Below the pieces are notes generated by a model. The model saw only the letters and a program-made list of their open reading frames with translations. It was not told where the DNA came from and ran no database searches. Below are positions 41,101 to 46,300 of a DNA stretch of 64,000 nt, in pieces (the stretch's first letter is position 1; every line of letters begins with the position of its first letter). Source of the DNA: Reticulitermes speratus (taxonomy: Eukaryota; Arthropoda; Insecta; Blattodea; Rhinotermitidae). The stretch spans positions 34,654,033-34,718,032 of the forward strand of contig JAJKFL010000014.1 of NCBI GenBank assembly GCA_021186555.1, written 5' to 3'. A program made the translations under genes and the position numbers.

Positions 41101-42759
41101 GAAACCCAGGGTGTTATACTGGATTTACACCAGGGTAATCAGAGCCTTTCTGACCTATGGCTCCACAGTATGGTTGCTGAGGGTCAGATACAACATCAGC
41201 AGGATGGAGCGAAATAAGCTAGAGATTATAGCCTGCTTGGCTATAACAGGGGCAATGACGATGACCCCAACAGCAGCAATTGAGGTCCTCCTGGGACTCC
41301 CGCCTCTGCATGTGATAATTGAGGCGGAGGCCCAGACAGAGATCTACAGATTTACGTGTAACCAACAATGGAGACCCAAATCAACTAACTATGGTCACGC
41401 TGAAACATCTCGGGACATGGACCATAAACCCATCTTCCTAATGGGGACTGATGAAATGATACATAGATATGCATATCATAAGCCATTCAGTTAGCAGTCC
41501 CTGGTGAGACTGGCAGAACATAACAGGATCCAACTGATACGGGTGCCAGGACATATGGGAATTGATGGGAATCAAATGGCTGATCAACTAGCTAGAGAAT
41601 ACTCCTCACGTCCACTTTCAGGAACTCCGCCTGCCCTAGGCATATCTGCAAAGGTTGCCAGGGAGGTGAACAGGGGCTGGATGAATAGGACATGAGGAGT
41701 ATTGGCAGTCCATTCATGGACAAAACCAAACTAAGGGCTTTCTTAATAGACCCTCTACTCAAAAAGCTGAAGAATTATTCAACTCGAGTATAAACCACCT
41801 ACAAACAATGATGAGACTGCTAATAGGATACAGTCATTTGAAATGACATATCCACAAACTGGGGCTGGTAAACTGTCCTCAGTGTGACAGATGCAAACAG
41901 GCATCTGAAATGGCCTCACATATTCTTTGTGACTGTGAGGCTTTGGCTGCAAACTGGCGCTGGTAAACTGTCCTGAGTGTGACAGATGCAAACAGGCATC
42001 TGAAATCGCCTCACACATTCTTTGTGACTGTGAGGTTTTGGCTGCATTAAAGTTCAAGCACCTGGGTCAACATTTTATGAAACCATGTGACTTATAGAGG
42101 AAATACAATAATTAAAACACTCAGTATAATGTTAAATTCAGTCTCTCCAGTATTCCAATGAGACATAATGAATCACATGCTCAAACCCTTGGCTGAATTA
42201 TTTTTTCCAGAAGTGTTTAATATTCATGCTCTCCAATCCCAGAAATTTCAAGACCTATGTTGACCCTAGCCTTGATTACTCACGTAAACATTGCACACAA
42301 ATTTCGCAATATACGAGTTGGATGTAATATGACTGATAAGATGTTTGCTAAATTTATGACTATCTTCTCTTTCTCGTGCCTGTAATTTATAATGCATCAC
42401 TCATCTTCGATAGTCACTTATATCTTAGCCCAGTTCTGAAACATCACTGTCACAAGTTACATACATAGTGTCACTCTCACCTGTGTTGGAACAGTTTGAA
42501 TCCACAACCGCCGGGGTGTCATCAGGTGCCCAGTACATGGTATTTTTCGTCGCAACAAACGGGAAGCTGGAAATAATAAAACTATGTTCATATGACATGG
42601 TTCACAGCTGTGGCCCAATAGTCAAGCAACAATGCCAGATAACTCACCGTTTTCAAAAGATTCTTTTGCGGATGACAAGAGTTTACGACACCGTATTTTT
42701 GCGTCCTCCACATCTTTATCTCTAACGTGTTCATTCCGTTCACCTTCCAGAGTTTCCAT
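11017..42759 (-). CDS. ANO8: Anoctamin-8 (TMEM16H) orthologue, 5' nine exons
   Basis: Nine exons on the minus strand join in frame into about 431 residues that read through as anoctamin-8. Landmarks in order: a short acidic N-terminus; a segment ending WIQTVPTQ then ECDVILMFP, matching the start of the conserved cytosolic domain; [17 protein letters not shown]; an FFTTQERQ block; [28 protein letters not shown], the hallmark before the first membrane helix; [34 protein letters not shown]; and hydrophobic helices up to WLNDK. Anoctamins are dimeric membrane proteins acting as ion channels or lipid scramblases; ANO8 is known for ER-plasma membrane tethering. All intron phases agree and borders are GT-AG. 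The pore-forming helices, the remaining C-terminus and the stop codon were not found and probably lie left of position 1. ANO10 is the nearest alternative, but the N-terminal exon matches ANO8 better. Confidence 0.93.
11406..11558 (-). CDS. ANO8: ANO8 exon 8
   Basis: 153 bases (51 codons), phase 0. Reads [20 protein letters not shown] followed by a long hydrophobic helix ending FTLQLQ. The donor after CAG is GTGTGTGTG, a non-optimal but permitted 5' splice site. A GTAAGT inside the exon start (in EVS) could act as a cryptic donor. Confidence 0.94.
12228..12345 (-). mobile_element. RTE-type LINE 3' end fragment
   Basis: CAATGGAGCAAAGTCCTACTT, ATCAAGAAATTCCCC and ACCCTAAGGTTAATTACC match, in reverse, the 3' end of the RTE-type copy ending at 48160 (ATGAACCTTCGGGTT ... 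GAATTTCTTGACTAGC ... CTCTGCTCCATGG). A severely 5'-truncated old insertion. Confidence 0.75.
12618..13378 (-). mobile_element. pogo-like DNA transposon, internally deleted
   Basis: Terminal inverted repeats of 27 bp with one mismatch (CCGTATATTCGCGAATCTAA at the left; the right end reads the same in complement) and a TA duplication at each end. The interior carries the ends of a transposase with the catalytic middle missing. Confidence 0.9.
12812..13090 (-). pseudogene. pogo transposase N-terminal HTH fused to acidic tail
   Basis: Minus strand reads [19 protein letters not shown] then [20 protein letters not shown] and WRKHKA, the N-terminal pogo/Tigger helix-turn-helix. The frame then shifts to [18 protein letters not shown] and ends [11 protein letters not shown]-stop, the acidic C-terminus usual for these transposases. 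The DDE catalytic domain (about 300 residues) is absent. One stop lies before the HTH. It can bind DNA at most, and only if the stop is bypassed. Confidence 0.85.
13381..14200 (-). pseudogene. Mariner transposase pseudogene
   Basis: Downstream part (13381-13700): [48 protein letters not shown], the C-terminal mariner YSPDLAP..FHLFG block. Upstream part (13750-13900): [37 protein letters not shown], the N-terminal HTH. The central catalytic part is missing or unreadable. Several frameshifts. Confidence 0.85.
14650..15385 (-). mobile_element. RNase H-bearing LINE, 5'-truncated copy
   Basis: Minus strand reads [20 protein letters not shown] then [14 protein letters not shown] and [19 protein letters not shown], the second half of the RNase H domain, then a degraded zinc-knuckle region and a C-terminus ending [11 protein letters not shown]. 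Same family as 37265-42110 and 50770-51640. G-G in place of A-D in the usual EIADQLAR weakens the domain. Confidence 0.88.
15471..15656 (-). CDS. ANO8: ANO8 exon 7
   Basis: 186 bases (62 codons), phase 0 on both sides, acceptor TTTGTGTAG and donor GTAAGT. Reads [15 protein letters not shown], a helix [19 protein letters not shown], then [16 protein letters not shown] and EPRPLFT. The EEWKRR.AELAYKWGTLD motif of ANO8 is clearly recognisable. Confidence 0.95.
15657..17395. other. ANO8 intron 6 proximal part, nothing recognised
   Basis: Intronic sequence upstream of exon 7. No family-like protein, terminal repeat or RNA was recognised; 17200-17390 is GC-richer and may be an old repeat. Confidence 0.5.
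17399..18800 (-). mobile_element. Tigger/pogo-family DNA transposon, degraded
   Basis: Minus strand in order: [20 protein letters not shown] (HTH, about 18690-18790), [115 protein letters not shown], and an acidic tail. NADE and LVLDVFKGH are DDE motifs 1 and 2. The TIR-like left end resembles the element at 12618. Frameshifts and stops throughout; a MITE splits it. Confidence 0.88.
18412..18587. mobile_element. Tigger-type MITE (176 bp), nested
   Basis: TIRs CAGTAAAACCCCTATTTAATG and, from the right, CAGCAAAACTCCGATTTAATG, flanked by TA on both sides. Internal ACTAAATCGAGG / CACTAAATCCGGG motifs are further inverted copies. It sits within the transposase of the surrounding Tigger element. 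Confidence 0.88.
18801..19755. other. Intronic stretch, nothing recognised
   Basis: AT-rich; no supported gene, repeat termini or RNA. Confidence 0.5.
19760..20455. repeat. About 105-bp minisatellite, 6-7 copies
   Basis: The unit with CAGTGGTGCATTCATACTGA, AATAATGCACCTACTGCCAT and TTTATGTAACAACTTGA recurs at about 19773 (short), 19837, 19940, 20048, 20152, 20246 and 20352. Units differ by 10-20 percent and by small indels, so this is an old array. Confidence 0.92.
20456..21265. other. Intronic stretch, nothing recognised
   Basis: AT-rich sequence of ANO8 intron 6 without recognisable genes or repeats. Confidence 0.5.
21700..22600 (+). pseudogene. Tc1/mariner-like transposase with triplicated segment
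   Basis: Upstream pieces read [18 protein letters not shown] (HTH-like). The 150-codon frame at 22095-22547 reads [14 protein letters not shown], three in-frame copies of a 24-residue unit ending [10 protein letters not shown], then [20 protein letters not shown] and NNPCAPK.LQNKI. This follows the FQQDGA.CHTA...FGERLISRGLWPPRSPDL template of Tc1/mariner transposases, with one normally single segment present three times. D of QQD is kept; the D of SPDL is also kept as LD. Inactive through upstream breaks. Confidence 0.82.
22240..22455 (+). repeat. 72-bp triplicated coding segment
   Basis: Three tandem copies, about 22226-22303, 22304-22375 and 22376-22447, each containing TGAAAACAGAATAATCAGCA and AAAGGACTC. 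Copies 2 and 3 differ at only a few bases; copy 1 is more diverged. Confidence 0.9.
22601..23586. other. Intronic stretch, nothing recognised
   Basis: Last part of ANO8 intron 6 before exon 6; no supported feature. Confidence 0.5.
23587..23693 (-). CDS. ANO8: ANO8 exon 6
   Basis: 107 bases, phase 1 start and phase 0 end, donor GTAAGC. Reads (D)[18 protein letters not shown] then [17 protein letters not shown]. The first half is the most conserved anoctamin sequence before transmembrane helix 1; the second half is that helix. Confidence 0.95.
24286..25599 (-). mobile_element. Tigger DNA transposon (1.3 kb) nested in Penelope 2
   Basis: TA at both ends; TIRs CAGTAAAACCAGGATGCATCG and, from the right, CAGTGGAACCTCGTTGCATCG. 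Minus strand encodes the transposase C-terminal half: [82 protein letters not shown] and an acidic tail. DNCAAHP is the DDE motif 2. N-terminal HTH and first D are missing, and two frameshifts are visible. Confidence 0.92.
26095..26912 (+). pseudogene. Penelope 2 RT C-terminus and GIY-YIG remnant
   Basis: Pieces: [16 protein letters not shown]-like (about 26098), [40 protein letters not shown], then [55 protein letters not shown] and [14 protein letters not shown], the FR.T linker motif and the YKL.C..C..SY..QT block identify a Penelope-like element of a different lineage from element 1. The Y-I-G of the nuclease is changed to Y-I-C. Confidence 0.85.
27440..27575 (-). mobile_element. RTE-type LINE 3' stub nested in Penelope 2
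   Basis: 136 bp of the RTE 3' end in reverse, with a (CTAA)n tail at its left (complement of TTAG). Flanked by a 13-bp duplication ATGAAACATATAA at 27427-27439 and 27576-27588. The left arm of Penelope 2 shows the empty site. Confidence 0.9.
27749..27773 (+). ncRNA. Hammerhead-like core, Penelope 2
   Basis: CTGATGA, a TGGC/GCCA stem with a 5-base loop, then GAAA and CATGTAG. Its inverted partner near 23960-24000 is decayed. Confidence 0.5.
28790..29090 (+). mobile_element. tRNA-derived SINE, diverged copy
   Basis: Shares with the 48526 copy, in order: the GTCAAATTCCCAG B-box region, CCAGACTGGTTCTGGTGCC, ACTCACCTACATCTAGTGCC, GTTAAG, TCCTCTACTCCCC and CCTTCATGG. About 25-30 percent diverged. 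Confidence 0.8.
29421..29537 (-). CDS. ANO8: ANO8 exon 5
   Basis: 117 bases with a polypyrimidine-poor acceptor (TTCTGTGTGCAG) and donor GTAAAT. Joined to exon 4 it reads I-V-P-K-C then [15 protein letters not shown] and [11 protein letters not shown], the block that precedes the conserved DDICDYFG motif in ANO8. No open reading frame of 60 codons covers it on this strand; it was found by looking for the missing protein block in the 6-kb gap between flanking exons. Confidence 0.9.
30402..30637 (-). CDS. ANO8: ANO8 exon 4
   Basis: 236 bases encoding 78 whole residues: [14 protein letters not shown], a GGGLKEFV stretch, then [20 protein letters not shown] and a C-terminal VKFIEGQAI. The FFT.QER motif is diagnostic of ANO8/ANO10. 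The donor after ATAG is GTTGGT, a weak match to the consensus, but reading frame and family alignment both require it. Confidence 0.92.
30840..30910. mobile_element. Fold-back/Penelope-terminus fragment
   Basis: CGGGAACATGCTGCCTCCATCTTCAGC is the complement of the CTGAAGATGGAGGCAG hammerhead-like block of the fold-back elements at 1871 and 49358. Only one arm remains. Confidence 0.5.
31790..31920. repeat. Unclassified interspersed repeat, copy 2
   Basis: Counterpart of 2200-2345: CCTTTTAAATCCCATGCTGC, GCTCACAGCCAGAGCACTG and AAAATGCCCACTCATGG occur in the same order. Confidence 0.6.
31921..33145. other. ANO8 intron 3 stretch, nothing recognised
   Basis: No supported gene or repeat; small frames on both strands are unremarkable. 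Confidence 0.5.
33150..34075 (-). mobile_element. Mariner-like element with both TIRs
   Basis: TIRs: left GGGGCAGTATGAAAGTAATG, right (complement) GGTAGGTACAAAAGTAATGC; both continue CCTCCT. Minus strand encodes [20 protein letters not shown] then [16 protein letters not shown] (N-terminal HTH, 33690-33899) and, after a gap, [31 protein letters not shown] and LFGPQMDAF (33424-33645). The central region and the distal C-terminus are missing or frameshifted. HDSARP keeps the second catalytic D. Confidence 0.9.
34245..34405 (-). CDS. ANO8: ANO8 exon 3
   Basis: 161 bases between a GTTGCAG acceptor and a GTGAGT donor; begins [15 protein letters not shown] and includes [19 protein letters not shown] and [11 protein letters not shown]. 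This is the start of the anoctamin dimerisation/cytosolic domain. It ends in phase 2, completed by the first base of exon 4. Confidence 0.93.
34870..35770 (+). pseudogene. Mariner transposase pseudogene, strongly decayed
   Basis: Forward frames read [44 protein letters not shown]-like pieces, then [42 protein letters not shown]. The EDDPRSGRP, ARPH...YGWEVL.HPP and DLFPKLK blocks of mariner transposases are recognisable. Broken by many frameshifts; no TIRs defined. Confidence 0.75.
36430..36510 (-). mobile_element. Penelope-terminus fragment
   Basis: On the minus strand GTGAAGATGGGACCGACATG, GTCCTGAAATGTTGG and TAAACAATTACC parallel the end of Penelope element 1 (CTGAAGATGGGAC...GTCCCGAAACGTTGG). 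The first core base is changed, so a hammerhead fold would be impaired. Confidence 0.6.
36580..36838 (+). mobile_element. tRNA-derived SINE, second family
   Basis: GTGGGTTTGAATCCCACC is a tRNA-like B box with its T-stem, preceded by a degenerate A box. A 180-bp body and ATGAGGCGGCCTAGGCCCCC follow; it ends in an 18-base G-run. Unlike the 48526 SINE in its body. Confidence 0.65.
37022..37115. repeat. 94-bp near-perfect palindrome
   Basis: Arms of 47 bp with one mismatch, centred on AGTACT at 37068/37069; left arm includes CAGTATCTCGGAGGCAGCCT and GAAGGATAACACAG. The preceding CACAGTTTGGGAACCACTGG resembles hAT-type termini, so this may be part of a fold-back DNA element. Confidence 0.9.
37541..38665 (+). 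pseudogene. LINE ORF1 (gag-like), broken
   Basis: Starts [20 protein letters not shown] and is rich in K, P and S, later [14 protein letters not shown] and [12 protein letters not shown]. After a frame change: [40 protein letters not shown] and [19 protein letters not shown]. Resembles the basic N-terminus and folded part of LINE ORF1 proteins. No CCHC knuckles found. Confidence 0.7.
38780..39220 (+). pseudogene. LINE ORF2 AP-endonuclease domain, broken
   Basis: Pieces: [29 protein letters not shown] (catalytic E replaced by K in the usual QEPW), [37 protein letters not shown] and NLQLIVG, where the expected C-D-A-N follow-on is missing through a small deletion. Continues into 39230-39950 ([33 protein letters not shown]). 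Confidence 0.85.
39960..41490 (+). pseudogene. LINE ORF2 reverse transcriptase and thumb
   Basis: Readable motifs: [100 protein letters not shown] and GYADDIAIL. Catalytic D in LDIEGAFD and the YADD pair are intact. The region splits into three frames. Thumb: [19 protein letters not shown]-like. Confidence 0.9.
41495..41700 (+). pseudogene. LINE RNase H domain, second half only
   Basis: [20 protein letters not shown] then [20 protein letters not shown] and [14 protein letters not shown]. The final RNase H motif (GH.G..GN..AD.LA) is present but the upstream YTDGS and SDSQAA motifs are deleted between HKPFS and the QSLV of this copy. Confidence 0.88.
41855..42044 (+). repeat. 95-bp tandem duplication of the LINE zinc knuckle
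   Basis: CAAACTGGGGCTGGTAAACT at 41855 recurs as CAAACTGGCGCTGGTAAACT at 41950. Each copy encodes [19 protein letters not shown]. Copies differ at about 6 of 95 positions. Confidence 0.92.
42481..42566 (-). CDS. ANO8: ANO8 exon 2
   Basis: 86 bases, acceptor TTATTTCCAG, donor CAG then GTGAGA. In the phase set by exon 1 it reads [10 protein letters not shown] through WIQTVPTQ, matching the RLL...W..TVPT block of vertebrate ANO8. Another frame is also open here but does not match the family. The next intron, of about 8 kb, contains a nearly full-length LINE. Confidence 0.88.
42648..42759 (-). CDS. ANO8: ANO8 exon 1 (start codon)
   Basis: The first ATG, at 42759, begins [12 protein letters not shown] and has a good context (A at -3, G at +4). 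The exon gives 37 residues plus one base and ends at a consensus donor (G then GTGAGT). No ATG lies upstream in the frame before a stop. The charged sequence carries no membrane segment, as expected for the cytosolic N-terminus. The following intron is only 81 bp. Confidence 0.85.
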
Positions 42760-43015
42760 GATACACCTCGCGAAATAACTCCTAGACCATTCAGTACAGA
42801 TATTCAATTGAACGTCCTAACTCTTAAATAGCGTGAAACAATGGTGGCAAAAAATCGTTTACAACTCCCTTCATGCTATCGCATGTTCAATGCCCTCATA
42901 TGCCCATACGCGTTACGTTCACATACCGTGATTGGCGACTTTCCTTTACTCCACACCATGCATTGTACCACAGCTAGAAGAGTACTCAGTACGAGCCGTG
43001 ACACGAGTAGATGTC

Positions 43016-43029
43016 ATCTCCATGGAGAC
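43016..43029 (+). promoter_or_regulatory. RFX X-box match, distal
   Basis: ATCTCCATGGAGAC also satisfies RYYNYYWWRRNRAC and is nearly palindromic. It lies 113-126 bases upstream of the TMEM67 start codon, within the distance usual for X-boxes. Two sites in 111 bp is more than expected by chance for this loose 14-mer, but only a binding or expression test can confirm it. Confidence 0.5.
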
Positions 43030-43112
43030 TCCAGCGTCGCCACAAATAAATTATACCGTTGTACAACGCTCGGAATCGTACTGGATTTCTGAACGTTGGC
43101 GAAAGCCATACT

Positions 43113-43126
43113 GTTGCTATGGTAAC
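43113..43126 (+). promoter_or_regulatory. RFX X-box match, proximal
   Basis: GTTGCTATGGTAAC fits every position of the RFX X-box consensus RYYNYYWWRRNRAC. It ends 15 bases before the TMEM67 start codon. RFX factors drive ciliary genes in worms, flies and vertebrates and TMEM67 is a transition-zone gene, so the site is functionally plausible; its activity is inferred. Confidence 0.65.
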
Positions 43127-43141
43127 TGTAATGGTTTCGAA

Positions 43142-43328
43142 ATGGTGTTTATGAACATTTTAGTATGCTTAGCGTTGGTACAAATTATCTCATTGACCTA
43201 TGGTTTTTCTGGAGAAATGTTACCATATTCAGATCCGAACACTTGTGCGGATACTGAATATTTTGATTCACGTTTGTTTAAATGTATTCCTTGCAGCGAC
43301 TTAAAGAACCTGGAACCTACCAAAGACA
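43142..43328 (+). CDS. TMEM67: TMEM67 exon 1
   Basis: 187 bases: start codon, signal peptide [20 protein letters not shown], then the first cysteine motifs ([15 protein letters not shown]). The donor GACA then GTGGGT is not strong, but the junction with exon 2 yields D-K-LSCTC, keeping the cysteine spacing of the family. Confidence 0.85.
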
Positions 43329-46300
43329 GTGGGTTGTTAAATAAAATAATTATTTTAACAAATAGTTATAATCGTAATGCACATATAGAGTGGACTTATT
43401 TGTTCCAGAGTTGTCATGCACTTGTAACATGCAGAGTAAGATTGTGCATCTGAATAGCAGTCAGTTTCCAGTCTGTGAACTGTGTCCAGACAATCAAATG
43501 CCAACAACAGATAAATTTGACTGTCTTCCATGTTCAGCTAAGGCTATCAACAGAAATGATACTGTGGTTTGTGCAACATGCGGAATTCAGGAGATACATG
43601 GTATAATTAACTATTTATAGTATTGGATCAGCAGAGCACAAATACAAATGTTGAAACATGTTTTGACTTGCTACTTGATCTTGTTTCAGTTGAAAGACAT
43701 TACAATGGCACTCTGAGAGATGCAGTCCATTGTTTGAATTGCACAGCAGGAACAGTTCCTTCATCTGATGGGACATTCTGTGTTCCCTGCTCATTACCTT
43801 CTCACAATTGTTCCTGTCCTGCTGCCACCCACATTCTCTTAGAAGGGTTTTGTGCTCCTCTCAGTAGCATCTCCACCTGGTCAGCTGACACAAACAGTTA
43901 TGTTATAGAGTTTGAATCTGGCAAGAAGATTGATTCATATTTCCTTAGGCGATACTTAAGATCAGCAGTGTATTTATGCAAGGTAGGTGCTAGGTGCTAG
44001 TTCAAAACACTTTCATTGTATACAATGACTAGTTCTATATTTATCTTGATATATAATCATTATATGTTGTTATATAATGACAAATTCTACATCCAATGGT
44101 TTATTACCTATTAAGAGTCTCTAGAATGAATGATAATAAATAAATAGATCATATCTTGATAGATAGAAGAAGTCTTGATGTCTGATCTTTCAAAGGAGCT
44201 GGCTGTGATGCTGATCACTGTCTGGTTGTTGCAAAATTTATGGAGAGTCTGTCAGTAAATAAAAAAGCAGCATGGAAGTTTAATACAGAGAAATTCAATC
44301 TCAGTGAGGCAACCAAGGTGGAAGTTAAGGAACAATATCAGCTTAAAATCTCAAACAGGTTTGCAGCTCTGCAGAACTTGAGTAATAGCAGGGACATTAA
44401 TAGGCCTTTTTAAAACAGAGAGAATATAAAAATATCATCTAAAGAGAGCCAGCTCAGTGTGAATAGAGGCAGAATAAACCACGATTTGATTAAGAATGTT
44501 CAAAATGTGTAGATCAAAGGAAGCATACCAAACTGCACCAGTCACATGATCCAAACCAAGTTAATGAAAGTAATATGAGCAATGTAAGATGTGAAACTAG
44601 TAGATATTTCTCAGGCTCAAATGGAGGGAATATTTGAAATTTAAAATTAATGAACTTGAAACAAAACGTAAGAACACGAATATTACAGATTTTTATAGAG
44701 GCATAAATGAATTTAAGAAAGGTTACCATCCTGTAAGTAAATTGGCAAAGGGCAAGAAAGGTGATCTGCTTGCAGATTTGCACAGCATTTCAAATATGTG
44801 GAAGAACTACTTGTGTCAGTTATTGAAGGTACATGAGAGTAATGGTGTTAGGGAGAGTGAAACACAGCTGAGCCTAAGTCCTTTGCAATTGAGGTGGCTA
44901 TCGAAAATTTGAAAGGATGTAAATCACCAGGTATTGATCAAATTCCAGCATAATTGATTCAAGCAGGAAGTAGGAGAGTACATTATCAGTTACTTAAACT
45001 TATTAGTTCTGTTTGGGGTAAGGGCAAATTGCCTCAACAGTTAAAGAAATTAATCATTGTACCTTTTTTAACAGAACATCCTGTTGTGTTTCTATCTGTT
45101 TTTACAATTTGTTCATGTTTCAACATAAGAAGCCATCATATATTGTGTAATATTTTCCTGATGATGACCTTGTAGGTTGGAAACATGTAGCGAATTGTAG
45201 AAACAGATATTGTTTTTATAGTAAAAAGAGAGTTGTGTTAACTGGTTTATTCTTTAATATATTAATCATTGTGCCTGCTTGTAAGAATGGTGATAAAGCA
45301 AATGTAGTAATTATTGAAACATATCACTCTTTAACAATAACATACAGAATGTTATCCAACTTTTCCTCTCTAGATTTACTACATATGTAGATAAAATTAC
45401 TGGGGATCATTGGGGTGGATTTTGATGTAACAGATCAGCTACTGTTATATATTCTGAATTCTCCAAATTCTTGAGAAAGATGGTACTACAAAGGGGCAGT
45501 ACACAAGCCTATGATTCAGTTAGGAGGGAGGTTTTTCATAATATTGACACTGAGGTTGGTTACCAATTATACTGGTTAAGTTAATAAAAATGTGTTTAAA
45601 TGAAACCTGCGTTAAAGTCTTGACAGGCAAGCATTTTTCTGATACATTTCCTATTGAGAATGGTCTGAAACAATGAGATGCTTTATTGCCATTGTTTTTC
45701 AACTCTGTTAGAGAATATGCCACTATGAAGGATCAAGCAAGACAGGAGGGGAGAAATTGGATGGGCCACATCAGCTTCTGGTCAATGCTGACAGTGCTAA
45801 CGTACAAGGCAAAATGTACATACCATAAAGTAAACCACAAAAACTTTATTAGTCACTGATAAGAGGGTTGGTCTAGAAGTAAATGATGAGAACACTAAGT
45901 ATAAATTCATGTGTTGTGAACAGAATTAAGGACAAAAACACTATAAAGATTGATAATAAGTCCTTTCAAAGTGTGGCAGAGTTCAAATATTTGGGAACAA
46001 CGTTAACAAATCAAAGTTGCATTCATGAAGTATGGGGCTTTTTTTGATGAGCTAGATCTAACAGCTTCTGATGAAGAACTCTGCTCCATGGAGGTAATTA
46101 GTAATTTAATTAGCTGCCTGTTTCAAGTTCACTCAGAACACTGGTTATTCACAAATTATTCACACATGAGTGAAACCAAAGAAACCTAAGAAGGACTTAT
46201 GGTGAATTTTTATTCAGTCTTTTAAAAGCTAAAATTATGAACAAGATTTATTTGCATAATTTCTCTACTATACTGGCCAGTTTCCATTGCCTTGAAGTTG

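Larger units (their letters stand above)
37265..42110 (+). mobile_element. RNase H-bearing non-LTR retrotransposon, near full length
   Basis: A 4.8-kb LINE in ANO8 intron 2, on the strand opposite to the gene. Order: 5' UTR beginning GGGGAACCCCTCC, gag-like ORF1, AP-endonuclease, reverse transcriptase, thumb, RNase H, and a C-terminal zinc knuckle. Domain order fits the R1/LOA/I group; exact clade not determined. Stops and frameshifts in each ORF and a missing first half of the RNase H show it is inactive. Four further fragments of the family are in the window. Confidence 0.92.
42760..43141. promoter_or_regulatory. Shared divergent promoter of ANO8 and TMEM67
   Basis: 382 bases separate the start codons of the two divergent genes. 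The interval is less AT-rich than its surroundings, has several CpG dinucleotides and no obvious TATA box at a sensible distance from either gene. I cannot place the transcription starts. It contains the two X-box matches listed separately and no recognisable transposon. Confidence 0.7.
44150..46105 (+). mobile_element. RTE-type LINE, copy 1, 5'-truncated and internally deleted
   Basis: In TMEM67 intron 3. Reads [20 protein letters not shown] (endonuclease C-terminus), [74 protein letters not shown], then after an insertion [33 protein letters not shown], and jumps to the 3' end CTCTGCTCCATGG. RT boxes are recognisable but broken. The YADD region reads NADSAN, so catalytic residues are lost. 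Confidence 0.88.

Noticed and set aside
42932-43453. 173-codon frame running through the TMEM67 start
   Set aside because: Only the part from 43142 matches meckelin. The upstream part is promoter sequence with X-boxes and the frame runs past the exon 1 donor into the intron.
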